Below are positions 22,749 through 32,124 of a stretch of 64,000 nt of DNA, piece after piece; the first letter of the stretch is position 1, and the number at the start of each line of letters is the position of its first letter. This stretch comes from an uncultured Actinomycetes bacterium. GTDB taxonomy: Bacteria; Actinomycetota; Thermoleophilia; Solirubrobacterales; 70-9. The translations under genes and the position numbers were made by a program. The stretch is taken from assembly GCA_946482365.1 (NCBI GenBank), contig CAMLQY010000006.1:1-64000 (forward strand), written 5' to 3'. Below the pieces are notes generated by a model, which did not search any database, had not been told where the DNA came from, and saw nothing but the letters and a program-made list of their open reading frames with translations.

Positions 22749-25136
22749 ATGATCGGGACCTACGCCGCGGCGGCGCTGATCTGCGCCGCCTCAATGCTGG
22801 TGGGACGCGCAATCCTCAGCCCCGCGGGGGGCGATGGTTCGCGCAGCTGGCTGGCGCCCGCGGTCGGCTTCGGGGCGGTGATCACCGTCACCGGCTTCCT
22901 CGCCCGGGCCCCAGGGCGCGCGACCAGCGCCGCTCTCGGTGCGGTCGTCCTCCTCGGCGCCGCGGCCCTCGTGCTCTGGCGGCGCCCCGGGCGCGCCGAG
23001 GCCCCGATCTGGCTGGGAGCGCTCGTCGCCGTCTTCGTCGCCCTGATCCTCTCGATCCCCTTTGCGGTCAGCGGGCGCTGGGGGCTGCTCGGGGTCGGCT
23101 TCAACAACGACCTCGGCCTGCACCTGGCCTGGGCGGAGTGGCTGCGCAGCGGCCTCGGGCCGACGCCGGAAGCGGGCTACCCGCTGGGGCCTCACGCGCT
23201 CGCCGACACGATCGCCGTGCTGCCGGGGATAGGCCTCGGCCAGGCATTCGTCGGTCAGATCCTGGCGATCGGGATCCTCACCGCGCTGACCGCGCTGGTG
23301 GCCCTCGGCGACCTCCGGCCAGGACGGCAGATCGCCGCCGCGACGCTGGTGGCGATCACCTACCTCGGCGCCTCCTTCTACGCCCAGGGCACCTTCAAGG
23401 AGACCGCCGAGGCCCTCTTCGTCCTCGCCTTCGCCGTCTACCTCTTCGACCTCGACCGCCGACGGGCCGATACGTCAACGCATACGCGACGTATCGGCCC
23501 GTCGGCGGGGTCGTGGTGGTGGGTGCTGGTGCCGCTGGCGCTCGCGGGGGGGATCTTCTTCTCCTACAGCTTCGCCGGGCTCGCCTGGCCGGTTGCGATC
23601 GTCGTCTTCTGGGCGGCGACGGTGCCCGAGATCCGCGCTGAGCTGAGACCCTCCAGGCTGAGGCAGACCGTCCTGCGGCCGAAGCCGCTGCTGGCGATCG
23701 TCGTGCTCGGCGGCCTGACGGCGACGGCGATGCTGGTCGGGCCCTTCGCCTTCGTCAACGGCTTCAACCGCGTCGCCGGCACCAACACCTACGGGCCGGT
23801 CTCGCCGTTCGAGGCGCTTGGTGTGTGGCCTTCGTCGAACTACCGGCTGAGCGCGGCAGGGGGAGCGCACCTGACCGGCCTGGCGGCCACGATCGGCGTG
23901 CTCGCCGTCGTCCTCGGCACCGCCTGGTGGCTGCGGCGGCGCGAGCTCGCCGTCCCGGTCGCGCTCGCCGCCTGCACGGTCCTCTACCTCGCCTCGCTCG
24001 CCACCAGCGGCGAGTACTCCCAGGCCAAGGCGCTGATGATCGCCGCCCCCCTGGCGATGCTGGTCGCGATCCGCCCCCTGCTTTTCGGCCGACGGGCCGA
24101 TACGTCAACGCATACGCGACGTATCGGCCCATCGGCGGGGGTGGTGCGGGTTGGGTGGGGGGTTCTGGCGGTGGCTTTCGTGGCGGGGGCGGTGTACTCG
24201 AGCCTGCTGGTCCTGCGCGACGCCCCCGTGGGCCCGCCGGGGCACGGGGCGGAGCTGCGGGCGTTCATGCCCATCGTCCAGGGGGAGTTCGTCCTCTACG
24301 CGGGTCAGGACCGCTACGCCGCCCACGAGCTGATGGGGGCCGACACGCACGTGCCCCTGGTCGAGTTCCCCGACGCCGACGTCTCCCCCAGCCCCGAGAA
24401 GCCGTTCGACACTGGCGACGCCTACAGCCCGATCGACTTCGACTCGTTCTCCCAGGCCACGCTGGCACGCTCCCCCTACGTGATCACCGGGCGGGCGGCG
24501 TGGAACAGCGAAGCGCCGCAGGGCTTCGAGCGCGTCGCCGCCACCCCCTCCTACCTGCTCTGGAAGCGGACGGGCCCGCTGCCGACCGACCGCCACGTCC
24601 TGCTCGAGGGGACGCAGCCCGCCGCGCATGCCGATTGCGCCGCGCCGGAGCTGCGCATCCTCACCGCCAACCCCGGGCGCGCCTCGCTCTTTCCCGGAGC
24701 CGCGATCGGCGACAAGGGGCGCTGGCGGCCGGGGCCGGAGCTGGAAACCGGAGAGAGCGCGTCGATGACGCTCGCGCTCCCGGCCGGGGACTGGCTCCTC
24801 TCGCTCCAGTACTTCTCGCCCTTCGACCTGGCGCTCTCGGCCCCGGGCCTGCGAGAGCCGCTGAAGGCGGCGCAGGACGGCCAGCGCCCGACCACGATCA
24901 GCCTCGCCAGCAACGGCCAGTTCTGGCCCGCGGGGAAGGTGCGCAGCGAGGGCGAGCCGATCCGGTTCACGATCACGGCCGAGGAGCCGAGCACGCTGCA
25001 GCGCCTGACCGGGTACTCGGGCAAGGCCGTCCTCGGAGAGCTCGCCGCGGTCAGGGACGAGCCGCGCAGGATCGTGCCGCTCGGTAAAGCCTGCGACGGC
25101 TGGGTCGACTGGTACGAATCAGACGAAGCGCCCTAG
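22749..25136 (+). CDS. Large polytopic membrane protein with two in-frame palindromic insertions
   Basis: 795 aa from ATG 22749. The first 500 residues hold about ten membrane helices, starting MIGTYAAAALICAASMLVGR, with the motif NNDLGLHLAWAEWL in an outside loop. The last 280 residues are soluble and beta-rich (ASMTLALPAGDWLLSLQYFS). The layout resembles GT-C-type glycosyltransferases or related cell-envelope proteins, but no catalytic motif is certain. Uniquely, RRADTSTHTRRIGPSAG occurs twice (about residues 238-254 and 448-464), each encoded by a copy of a 53-nt palindromic element, both between membrane helices. The gene ends in CTAG, shared with the stop of the desaturase gene on the other strand. 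Confidence 0.75.
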   Translation: MIGTYAAAALICAASMLVGRAILSPAGGDGSRSWLAPAVGFGAVITVTGFLARAPGRATSAALGAVVLLGAAALVLWRRPGRAEAPIWLGALVAVFVALILSIPFAVSGRWGLLGVGFNNDLGLHLAWAEWLRSGLGPTPEAGYPLGPHALADTIAVLPGIGLGQAFVGQILAIGILTALTALVALGDLRPGRQIAAATLVAITYLGASFYAQGTFKETAEALFVLAFAVYLFDLDRRRADTSTHTRRIGPSAGSWWWVLVPLALAGGIFFSYSFAGLAWPVAIVVFWAATVPEIRAELRPSRLRQTVLRPKPLLAIVVLGGLTATAMLVGPFAFVNGFNRVAGTNTYGPVSPFEALGVWPSSNYRLSAAGGAHLTGLAATIGVLAVVLGTAWWLRRRELAVPVALAACTVLYLASLATSGEYSQAKALMIAAPLAMLVAIRPLLFGRRADTSTHTRRIGPSAGVVRVGWGVLAVAFVAGAVYSSLLVLRDAPVGPPGHGAELRAFMPIVQGEFVLYAGQDRYAAHELMGADTHVPLVEFPDADVSPSPEKPFDTGDAYSPIDFDSFSQATLARSPYVITGRAAWNSEAPQGFERVAATPSYLLWKRTGPLPTDRHVLLEGTQPAAHADCAAPELRILTANPGRASLFPGAAIGDKGRWRPGPELETGESASMTLALPAGDWLLSLQYFSPFDLALSAPGLREPLKAAQDGQRPTTISLASNGQFWPAGKVRSEGEPIRFTITAEEPSTLQRLTGYSGKAVLGELAAVRDEPRRIVPLGKACDGWVDWYESDEAP
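23458..23510 (+). repeat. Palindromic element, copy 1, inside an ORF
   Basis: The arms (23456-23475 and 23489-23508) are a perfect 20-bp inverted repeat around CAACGCATACGCG. The 53-nt stretch differs from copy 2 (24088-24140) at one base only. It is translated as RRADTSTHTRRIGPSAG. Flanking sequences of the two copies are unrelated, so this is an inserted repeat, not a duplicated domain. Confidence 0.9.
24088..24140 (+). repeat. Palindromic element, copy 2, inside the same ORF
   Basis: Same 53 nt as copy 1 with one change (A at 24131 for G). The arms 24089-24105 and 24119-24135 pair with one mismatch. Same orientation and same reading frame as copy 1. Confidence 0.9.
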
Positions 25137-26059
25137 ACGGCCTTGGCGGCCATGCGCTCGGGAGTGACCCGCACGACGTCCCAGGCGAGGCCAGCCCGCT
25201 CCATGCTGTCGATGACGAGCGCCGAGATGTCCACCTGCCAGCGGCCAAGGCCGTGGGTGGCGGATGTCGGGAAGGCGTGGTGGTTGTTGTGCCAGGCCTC
25301 GCCGAAGGTCGGGATCGCGATCAGGGCCAGGTTGCGCGATTCGTCGGTCGTCTCATACCCGCGCTTGCCGAAGACGTGGCAGAGCGAGTTGATGCTGTAG
25401 GTGAAGTGGTGCAGCACGAAGACGCGGACCAGGCCGCCCCAGAGCAGGCCGGTGAAGGCAGCGAAGAGGGTGCCGCCGATCGCCCAGCCGAGGAAAAAGG
25501 GCAGCAGCAGGCCGCCGATCGCCCAGACCAGGAAGGTACGGTCGACCCAGCTGATCGTCGGGTCCTCGATCAGGTCGGGCGCGAAGCGTTCCTTGTTGCC
25601 GCGCTGGGTGTGGATGAAGAGCCAGCCCATGTGGGCGTGGAAGAGGCCTCGCAGGGCACCCGACCAGCCGTGGCCGTGGTCGACGTGGGGGCTGTGCGGG
25701 TCCCCCTCTTCGTCGGAGAAGGCGTGGTGCTTGCGGTGGTCGGCGACCCAGGAGATGACCGGGCCCTCGATCGCCGCCGAGCCGAGGATCCCGAGCAGCC
25801 CGTGCATCCACTTCGTCGTCTTGAAGCTGCGGTGGGTGAGGTGGCGGTGGAAGCCGACGGTCACCCCGATCCCGGTGAAGAAGTACATGCCACAGAAGAG
25901 GAAGACGTCGCTCCAGTGCAGCGCCGAACCCCACACCTGCCAGCCCGCAAGCCCGATCGCCACGAACGGGACCAGCGTAACCAGGCCGGTGATGATGCGA
26001 TCGCGAGTCTCGTTGGCGACCGGCTGGATGTCGGATGGGAGTGGTCCGCTGCTTGCCAT
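25133..26059 (-). CDS. Acyl-CoA/acyl-lipid delta-9 type desaturase
   Basis: 308 aa from ATG 26059. It has the three histidine boxes of membrane diiron desaturases, HRHLTH (71-76), HRKHH (108-112) and HNNHH near 265, with four predicted membrane helices. The order FHRHLTHRSFKT and EAWHNNHHAFP is typical of stearoyl-CoA-type enzymes that introduce a cis double bond using O2. Electron donors are not in the neighbourhood. It is divergent, 27 bases apart, from the cyclopropane synthase gene: one makes double bonds in membrane lipids and the other methylates them. The stop TAG shares CTAG with the convergent gene. Confidence 0.92.
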   Translation of the reverse strand: MASSGPLPSDIQPVANETRDRIITGLVTLVPFVAIGLAGWQVWGSALHWSDVFLFCGMYFFTGIGVTVGFHRHLTHRSFKTTKWMHGLLGILGSAAIEGPVISWVADHRKHHAFSDEEGDPHSPHVDHGHGWSGALRGLFHAHMGWLFIHTQRGNKERFAPDLIEDPTISWVDRTFLVWAIGGLLLPFFLGWAIGGTLFAAFTGLLWGGLVRVFVLHHFTYSINSLCHVFGKRGYETTDESRNLALIAIPTFGEAWHNNHHAFPTSATHGLGRWQVDISALVIDSMERAGLAWDVVRVTPERMAAKAV

Positions 26060-26086
26060 CGGCTGTGCCGATCATATGCTTCAGGC

Positions 26087-27292
26087 ATGCCGCTCTCCAG
26101 TACGGCACCGCTAAGGCGCGAGATCGAGGCTCGCATTCCGGAGCGACCGTTCTCGGTGGAGTTCTGGGACGGGACCCGCCTGGCGGCGACGAACGGCAGC
26201 GGGCCGACCTTCTTCGTCCGCTCCCCCAAGGCTGCCGCCCACGCGCTGCGGGCCCCCGGTCAGCTGGGCCTTGGCCGCGCATATGTCAGCGGCGCGCTCG
26301 AGGTCGACGACATCGACTCGGTGATCGAGCTGCTCGACAGCTGGCAGCCGCCGCCGCTTGAGGGAGGCGACAAGGCGCGCCTCCTGCTCGCGGCGGTGCG
26401 GGCCGCGGGACTGAGCCGGCCGCCGCGCCGGCCGGCGGCGGAGCTGCGGCCGAGCGGGCGCCGGCACAGCAAGGAGCGCGACGCCGAGGCGGTCCGCCAC
26501 CACTACGACGTCTCCAACGAGTTCTTCTCGCTCTTCCTCGACGACTCGACGACCTACAGCTGCGCCGTGTGGCGCGAAGGCGCCGAGACGCTGGAGGAGG
26601 CCCAGGAGGCCAAGCTCGAGATGGTCTGCCGCAAGCTGGCGCTGGAGGAGGGCGACCGGGTGCTCGACGTCGGCTGCGGCTGGGGCAGCTTCCCGCTCTG
26701 GGCGGCGACCCGGCACGGGGCCAGCGTCGTCGGCATCACCCTCTCGCCGCCGCAGGCCGAACGCGCCCGCCAGCGGGCCGAGGCGGCGGGCGTCGCCGAC
26801 CGGGTCGAGATCCGGGTGATGGACTACCGCGACCTGACCGGCGAGCGCTTCGACGCGATCTCCAGCATCGGCATGGTCGAGCACGTCGGCGAGGTGCAGA
26901 TCGACGAGTACGCTCGCACCCTGGCCGGCCTGCTCGAGCCGGGCGGGCGGCTGCTCAACCACGGCATCGCCCGCCTCCGCCACACCGACCCCGAGGCGGG
27001 CCAGTTCTCCGAGCGCTACGTCTTCCCCGACGCCGAACCGCTGCACCTCTCACGCGTGCTCCTGGCGCTGGAGCGGGCGGGCTTCGTCACCCGTCACGTC
27101 GAGGAGTTCGGGGCCGACTACGCCGAGACGCTGCGCCACTGGGCGCGGCGCCTCGACGAGAACCTCGACGACGCGGTCAGGCTGGCCGGCCCCGAACGGG
27201 TCCGGGTCTGGCGCCTGTATCTGCGGATGGCGCGGCGGGGATTCGAGACGGGCTTCCTGAGCATCTACCAAGCGCGCTGCACCCTGGCCTGA
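26087..27292 (+). CDS. cfa: Cyclopropane-fatty-acyl-phospholipid synthase
   Basis: 401 aa from ATG 26087; the long open frame upstream is antisense to the desaturase. An N-terminal lipid-binding domain (GRAYVSGALEVDD) precedes RHHYDVSNEFFSLFLDDSTT and the SAM motif VLDVGCGWGSFPLWA. Other family motifs are GITLSPPQAERA, SIGMVEHVGE and the end FETGFLSIYQ. The enzyme adds a methylene from SAM to cis double bonds of membrane phospholipids. Together with the divergent desaturase it forms a membrane-fluidity pair. The 27-bp gap must hold both promoters. A strong palindrome follows the stop. Confidence 0.92.
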   Translation: MPLSSTAPLRREIEARIPERPFSVEFWDGTRLAATNGSGPTFFVRSPKAAAHALRAPGQLGLGRAYVSGALEVDDIDSVIELLDSWQPPPLEGGDKARLLLAAVRAAGLSRPPRRPAAELRPSGRRHSKERDAEAVRHHYDVSNEFFSLFLDDSTTYSCAVWREGAETLEEAQEAKLEMVCRKLALEEGDRVLDVGCGWGSFPLWAATRHGASVVGITLSPPQAERARQRAEAAGVADRVEIRVMDYRDLTGERFDAISSIGMVEHVGEVQIDEYARTLAGLLEPGGRLLNHGIARLRHTDPEAGQFSERYVFPDAEPLHLSRVLLALERAGFVTRHVEEFGADYAETLRHWARRLDENLDDAVRLAGPERVRVWRLYLRMARRGFETGFLSIYQARCTLA

Positions 27293-27307
27293 TGTCCGCC
27301 TCGGGTC

Positions 27308-27354
27308 GGGTGCAACGTCTTTGGGGCCATATAGGCCCCAAAGACGTTGCACCC
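27308..27354. repeat. 21-bp perfect palindrome, GGGTGCAACG family, copy 1
   Basis: The left arm (27308-27328) starts GGGTGCAACGTCTTTG and pairs perfectly with 27334-27354 around ATATA. It lies between convergent genes (cfa and the HAD gene) and should work as a two-way terminator. A second, imperfect copy is at 38945-38990. Confidence 0.85.
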
Positions 27355-27362
27355 AGGAATTG

Positions 27363-28046
27363 CTAGGCAGGGAAGCCGGCTTCGACCGTCTCGAGCGCCC
27401 AGTCGGCGCCGGCTTGCTTGAGCTGCTCGACCTTGTAGGCGCCGGTTGCTACGCCGACGACGCGGATGCCGGCGCCGTGGCAGGCGGTGATGTCGCGGGG
27501 GGTGTCGCCGACGCCTATGCAGGCGCCGTCGGCGAGGGTGCCGCCGGATACGAGGGAGCCGCGGGCCAGGGCGGCCTTGGTCACCTCTATGCGGTCGGCG
27601 GAGTCGGAGCCGTAGCCGCCGAAGCTGAAGAAGCGGTTGAGGTGGGCGCGGGCGAGCTTGATGTGGGCGGCGGCCTCGATGTTGCCGGTGACGAGGCCGA
27701 GGAGGAAGCTGCCGTCGATGAGGCGGTCGAGCAACGCCTCGATGCCGGGCATGACGCGGTACCCGTCGGACTCGGCGACGGTGTCCGGCAGGTGCTTGAG
27801 GTAGCAGCCGATCGCCTTCGAAATCTCTTCGGGGTCCCCCTCGCGGCCGATCGCCTCGCGGAAGACGATCGCGGCGATTTCGGGGTCGGTCATGCCGGCG
27901 TCGGTGTGCTCGGCGATGTCGACGTCGACCCCGTGCAGCTCGGCGAAGGCGCGGCGCCAGGCGCGGCCGCCGGCGCCGCCGGTTACGAGCAGCGTTCCGT
28001 CGATGTCGAACAGCACGGCACGGACCGCGCCGGAGTCACTCGCCAC
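27363..28046 (-). CDS. HAD-superfamily phosphatase (phosphoglycolate phosphatase-like)
   Basis: 227 aa from GTG 28046. HAD motif I is FDIDGTLLVTGG, motif II is in LLGLVTGN, motif III Lys is in the KAALARG region, and motif IV is IGVGDTPRDI. The helical cap and overall length match the Gph/PGP-like subfamily. It overlaps the end of cydB by 11 bases and is the last gene of the long minus-strand run beginning with the kinase. A role in removing phosphoglycolate or a sugar phosphate would fit the context but is only inferred. Confidence 0.85.
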   Translation of the reverse strand: MASDSGAVRAVLFDIDGTLLVTGGAGGRAWRRAFAELHGVDVDIAEHTDAGMTDPEIAAIVFREAIGREGDPEEISKAIGCYLKHLPDTVAESDGYRVMPGIEALLDRLIDGSFLLGLVTGNIEAAAHIKLARAHLNRFFSFGGYGSDSADRIEVTKAALARGSLVSGGTLADGACIGVGDTPRDITACHGAGIRVVGVATGAYKVEQLKQAGADWALETVEAGFPA

Positions 28047-29037
28047 TCAGCAGCTCCTTCTGCGAGAGCCAGTAGAGGAGGCCGAGCGCCGGCAGGACGA
28101 CGACCGCTGCGACCAGGAAGACGACGATCACCGCCGCCAGCGTCTCCGGCGGCGCCGCCGACTCGGCGATCTTCAGCGAGGTCGGCAGCAGGTAGGGGAA
28201 CTGGGCGACTCCCCAGCCCCAGACGACGGCGACGAAGGCGCCGATCGCGAGCGGGCGCAGGCCGCGCCGGCCGCCGCGCAGGAGCTGTATCAGCGCGCCG
28301 AGGCCACAGAGAGCAGAGGCGATCACCAACGGCAGGGCCTGGTCGACGAGGCGGTCGAAGACGTAGCGGGTGTCGGCGTGGAGGACGAAGAGGCCGGCGA
28401 GGGCGAAGGCGCCGGCGGCCAGGGCTGCGGCGAGCGCCCGGCGCGCGAAATATCCCTCGAGGTCGGCGGCGCCCGAGCGGCGCGCGTCGGCGACGAGGAA
28501 GACCGCAGCGAGATAGGCGCCGCTGACGACGAACATCCCGCCGGTCAGGAGGGGAAGCGGCTGAAGCCAGCTGGAGAAGGCGTCGCCGTCGCCGCCCGGC
28601 GGCACGTTGCCGTCGGCGATCGCGCCGACCACGGTGCCCATGAAGAACGGGGTGAGGACGGAGGAGAGCGCAAAGGCCGCCCCCATCGCGCGGCGCGCCT
28701 CCAGCGAGCGGACCGACTCGCGGAAGGCGAAGCCGGCCCCGCGCAGGACGATCCCCACCGCGGCGAGGGAGAGCGGCACGTAGAGCGTCGACATGATCGC
28801 GCCGAAGGCGTCGGGAAACGCGGTCCAGAGGACGACGAGGATGAAGATCAGCCAGACGTGGTTCGCCTCCCAGACCGGGGTCAGCGAGCGCTCGATCAGG
28901 GCGCGCGGTCGCCTGCCCTTCTCCGCGTCGCCGGCGATCAGGTCCCAGAAGCCGGCGCCGAAGTCGGCGCCGCCGAAGACCGCGTAGAGCGTCGCCCCGG
29001 TCCAGAGGATCGCCGCGCAGACGTCAGCCCGCGTCAT
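28036..29037 (-). CDS. cydB: Cytochrome bd oxidase subunit II
   Basis: 333 aa from ATG 29037, with eight to nine membrane helices. It opens with ILWTGATLYAVFGGADFGAG and then WEANHVWLIFILVVLWTAFP, the conserved CydB signature, and continues with FRESVRSLEARRAMGAAFAL. CydB forms the terminal quinol oxidase with CydA, reducing O2 to water with high affinity. It lies 48 bases after cydA, a gap filled by a palindromic element, and overlaps the HAD gene. cydCD genes for assembly are not in the window. Confidence 0.93.
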   Translation of the reverse strand: MTRADVCAAILWTGATLYAVFGGADFGAGFWDLIAGDAEKGRRPRALIERSLTPVWEANHVWLIFILVVLWTAFPDAFGAIMSTLYVPLSLAAVGIVLRGAGFAFRESVRSLEARRAMGAAFALSSVLTPFFMGTVVGAIADGNVPPGGDGDAFSSWLQPLPLLTGGMFVVSGAYLAAVFLVADARRSGAADLEGYFARRALAAALAAGAFALAGLFVLHADTRYVFDRLVDQALPLVIASALCGLGALIQLLRGGRRGLRPLAIGAFVAVVWGWGVAQFPYLLPTSLKIAESAAPPETLAAVIVVFLVAAVVVLPALGLLYWLSQKELLSGE

Positions 29038-29050
29038 CGCCCCACTCCCC

Positions 29051-29099
29051 GCCGACGGGCCGATACGTCAACGCATACTTGACTTTTAGGCCCATCGGC
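29051..29099 (+). repeat. Palindromic element, copy 3, at the cydA 3' end
   Basis: The first 28 bases (GCCGACGGGCCGATACGTCA and on) are identical to copies 1 and 2; the right arm has drifted (GACTTTTAGG for GACGTATCGG). It fills the cydA-cydB gap. The cydA stop codon TAA (29088-29086) and last codons lie in its right arm. Confidence 0.8.
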
Positions 29100-30480
29100 C
29101 TTCCGTTCTGGGGGCGTAAGGGGTGTCGCCCTCGTCGGCGGCGTCGTCCTCATCGCGCCAGCGGCGCGAGAGGACGCGCAGGACGAGGATCGCCGCGGTC
29201 CCCAGCCCGGCGTAGAGGACGAGGACGCCGGCGAAGGCGAACCAGATGCCCTCGGCCTCGGTGACGGCTTCGGAGGTGCGCATGTAGCCCTGCACGATCC
29301 AGGGCTGGCGGCCGACCTCGGTGACGATCCAGCCGCACCAGAGGGCGATGACCGCGGCGGCGCCGGAGGCCGCGACCGCGCGCAGGAACCAGGGCGTTTG
29401 AGGGAAGTCCCGCCGTCGCCACCAGACGAAGGCGAACCAGGCGGCCAGGCCTAGCAGCGCGGTGCCGATCCCGACCATCGCGTCGAAGGAGAGGTGCAGC
29501 AGGGTGTTGGCCGGCGGCTCCTCGTCGTCGGGGATCTGGTCGAGGCCGGTGACCACGGTGTCGGTGCTGAAGCCGACCAGGAAGGAGTCGAGGCCGGGGA
29601 TCGGGATCGCCCCCTTGACCCCGTCCTCGGTGCAGATGCCGCCGATGTACTCGGTCTGGTCGGGGCCGGTCTCCTGGATGCACTCCATCGCCGCGAACTT
29701 GGCCGGCTGGTGGTCGGCGATTTCGCGCGCCGCGGTGTCGCCGACGAAGAGCTGGACCGGCGTGGCGATGCAGGCGATCGTCAGGGGGATCGCGACGCCG
29801 AGCCGGTGCAGGCGGTCGCGCCTCCCCCGCAGCATGCCGACCGCGTAGATCGAGGCGACGAGGAAGCCGGCGACCATGTAGGCGGCGAGGATCATGTGCG
29901 GCACCTCGTAGCCGGTGGCCGGGTTGAAGAGGACCTCGAGCGGGTCGGTGCCGACCACGTTGCCGGCGGCGTCGAGGGTGAAGCCCTGCGGCTGGTTCAT
30001 CCAGGCGTTGGCCGCGACGACCGAGAAGGCGCCGCCGATGCCGGTGATTACCATCGGCACGCCGGACCAGAAGTGGGCCCAGCCGCCGAGCCGCTTCCAG
30101 CCGTAGATGTAGATCGCGAGGAAGATCGCCTCGACGAAGAAGAAGATGCCCTCAATCGCGAAGGCGATGCCGAAGGCGTCGCCGAAGCGCTCCATGAAAC
30201 GCGGCCAGAGCAGGCCGAACTCGAAGCTGAGCACGGTGCCGGTGACGGCGCCGACGGCGAAGGTCACCGCCATCGCCTTCGACCAGCGCCGCGCCAGCCG
30301 CATCGCGTCCTCGTCGCCGCGCCGCAGCCCGAGCCAGTTGGCGGTGAGGACGATCGCCGGCAGGGCGACGCCGATGCAGGCGAGGACGATGTGGAAGGCG
30401 AGAGTGAAGGCCATCAGCTCGCGCGCGGCGAGCAGGTTGGACTCGGACGCCGCGAGCGGGAGGGCGTCGAGCAGGGGCAC
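29086..30480 (-). CDS. cydA: Cytochrome bd oxidase subunit I
   Basis: 464 aa from GTG 30480, three bases after the pgi stop. It has nine membrane helices. H30 (MAFTLAFHIVLACIGVALP) matches the heme b595 ligand, and GRQPWIVQGYMRTSEAVT is the conserved GRQPW block. The Q-loop region is short (GLDSFLVGF ... LDQIPDD), so this is the short-loop type. It holds hemes b558, b595 and d and oxidises quinol. The end (EGRWA) and stop are encoded by a palindromic element, so the native C-terminus has probably been changed. Confidence 0.93.
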   Translation of the reverse strand: MPLLDALPLAASESNLLAARELMAFTLAFHIVLACIGVALPAIVLTANWLGLRRGDEDAMRLARRWSKAMAVTFAVGAVTGTVLSFEFGLLWPRFMERFGDAFGIAFAIEGIFFFVEAIFLAIYIYGWKRLGGWAHFWSGVPMVITGIGGAFSVVAANAWMNQPQGFTLDAAGNVVGTDPLEVLFNPATGYEVPHMILAAYMVAGFLVASIYAVGMLRGRRDRLHRLGVAIPLTIACIATPVQLFVGDTAAREIADHQPAKFAAMECIQETGPDQTEYIGGICTEDGVKGAIPIPGLDSFLVGFSTDTVVTGLDQIPDDEEPPANTLLHLSFDAMVGIGTALLGLAAWFAFVWWRRRDFPQTPWFLRAVAASGAAAVIALWCGWIVTEVGRQPWIVQGYMRTSEAVTEAEGIWFAFAGVLVLYAGLGTAAILVLRVLSRRWRDEDDAADEGDTPYAPRTEGRWA

Positions 30481-30483
30481 GGC

Positions 30484-32124
30484 CTACTCCTTCGCCCTCG
30501 CCTGGCGGTAACGGCGGATCAGCGCGTTGGTCGAGCTGTCGTGGCCGAGCTCGGGCTCCTCGGGAGCCTGCAGCTCGGGGACGATCTTCTTCGCCAGCGC
30601 CTTGCCCAGCTCGACCCCCCACTGGTCGAAGGAGTCGATCCCCCAGACGGCCCCCTGGACGAAGGTGCTGTGCTCGTAGAGGGCGACGAGCGTGCCCAGC
30701 GTGTGCGGGTCGAGGCGCTCGGCCAGGATCGTGTTGGAGGGGCGGTTGCCCTCCATCACCCGGTGGGGGACGACCTCCTCGGGCGTGCCCTCGGCGCGCA
30801 CCTGCTCCGCCGTCTTGCCGAAGGCGAGCGCCTCGCTCTGGGCGAAGACGTTCGACATCAGCAGGTCATGGTGGTCGCCGAGCGGGTTGTTGCTCTGCAT
30901 GAAGCCGATGAAGTCGCAGGGGACCAGCCGCGTGCCCTGGTGGATCAGCTGGTAGAAGGAGTGCTGGCCGTTGGTCCCCGGCTCGCCCCAGAAGATCGCG
31001 CCGGTGTCGTAGTCGACCCGGGCGCCGTCGAGGGTGACGTGCTTGCCGTTCGACTCCATCGTCAGCTGCTGCAGGTAGGCGGGGAAGCGGTGCAGGTACT
31101 GGTCGTAGGGGAAGACGCCGCAGGTCTGGGCGCCGAAGAAGTCGCCGTACCAGACCGAGAGCAGGCCCATCAGCAGCGGCAGGTTCTCCGCCGGCGGCGC
31201 CTCGCGGAAGTGCTCGTCCATGGCGTGGAAGCCGGCCAGCATCTCGGCGAAGCGGGCCGGGCCGATCGCCAGCATCGTCGAGAGGCCGATCGCCGAATCC
31301 ATCGAGTAGCGGCCCCCCACCCACTCCCAGAAGCCGAACATGTTCTCGACGTCAATGCCGAACTTCGACACCTCCCCGGCATTGGTCGAGACGGCGACGA
31401 AGTGCTTCGCGATCGCCGCCTCCTCGCCGCCGAGCCCGGCCAGCGACCACTCGCGGGCGGTGCGGGCGTTGGTCATCGTCTCCAGCGTGGTGAAGGTCTT
31501 GGAGGAGATGACGAAGAGCGTCTCCTCCGGATCGAGGTCGCGCGTGGCCTCGGCGAAGTCGGTGCCGTCGACGTTGGAGACGAACCTGAACGTCATCTCG
31601 CGGCGCGAGTAATGGCGCAGCGCCTCGTAGGCCATCACCGGGCCGAGGTCGGAGCCGCCGATGCCGACGTTGACGACGTTGCGGATCGGCTTGCCGGTGT
31701 GCCCGGTCCACTCGCCGGAGCGGACCCGCTCGGCGAAGGCGCCCATGCGGTCGAGCACCCCGTGCACCTGCTCGACCACGTCGACGCCGTCGGCGAGGAG
31801 CGAGCGCTCGCGCGGCATCCGCAGGGCGACGTGGAGGACGGCGCGGTCCTCGGAGACGTTGATGTGCTCGCCGGCGAACATCGCTTCGCGCCGCTCCTCG
31901 ACCCCGCGCTCGCGGGCCAGCCGGCCGAGCAGCGTCAGCGTCTCGTCGGTGATCCGGTTCTTGGAGAAGTCGAGGTGGAGGCCGGCGCCGCCGGCGACGA
32001 GGCGCTCGCCGCGCTCGGGGTCTTCCGCGAAGAGGTCGCGCAGGTGCCGGGTCCCTATCTCTGCGAAGTGCTTCTCGAGCGCCTGCCAGGCGGCACCCTG
32101 GCGCAGCGCTGACGCCCCGCTCAC
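30484..32124 (-). CDS. pgi: Glucose-6-phosphate isomerase
   Basis: 546 aa, GTG at 32124 overlapping the tal stop (GTGA). The phosphosugar isomerase domains are plain: [34 protein letters not shown], the PGI signature [19 protein letters not shown] and the catalytic region [15 protein letters not shown] and [14 protein letters not shown]. It interconverts glucose-6-P and fructose-6-P in the cytosol, linking glycolysis to the pentose phosphate genes with which it is co-transcribed. Length is normal. Confidence 0.95.
   Translation of the reverse strand: MSGASALRQGAAWQALEKHFAEIGTRHLRDLFAEDPERGERLVAGGAGLHLDFSKNRITDETLTLLGRLARERGVEERREAMFAGEHINVSEDRAVLHVALRMPRERSLLADGVDVVEQVHGVLDRMGAFAERVRSGEWTGHTGKPIRNVVNVGIGGSDLGPVMAYEALRHYSRREMTFRFVSNVDGTDFAEATRDLDPEETLFVISSKTFTTLETMTNARTAREWSLAGLGGEEAAIAKHFVAVSTNAGEVSKFGIDVENMFGFWEWVGGRYSMDSAIGLSTMLAIGPARFAEMLAGFHAMDEHFREAPPAENLPLLMGLLSVWYGDFFGAQTCGVFPYDQYLHRFPAYLQQLTMESNGKHVTLDGARVDYDTGAIFWGEPGTNGQHSFYQLIHQGTRLVPCDFIGFMQSNNPLGDHHDLLMSNVFAQSEALAFGKTAEQVRAEGTPEEVVPHRVMEGNRPSNTILAERLDPHTLGTLVALYEHSTFVQGAVWGIDSFDQWGVELGKALAKKIVPELQAPEEPELGHDSSTNALIRRYRQARAKE

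Noticed and set aside
29494..32112. 872-aa plus-strand ORF opposite cydA and pgi
   Set aside because: Spans two well-recognised genes on the other strand and has repetitive Gly/Ala/Asp/Arg sequence typical of antisense frames in GC-rich DNA.
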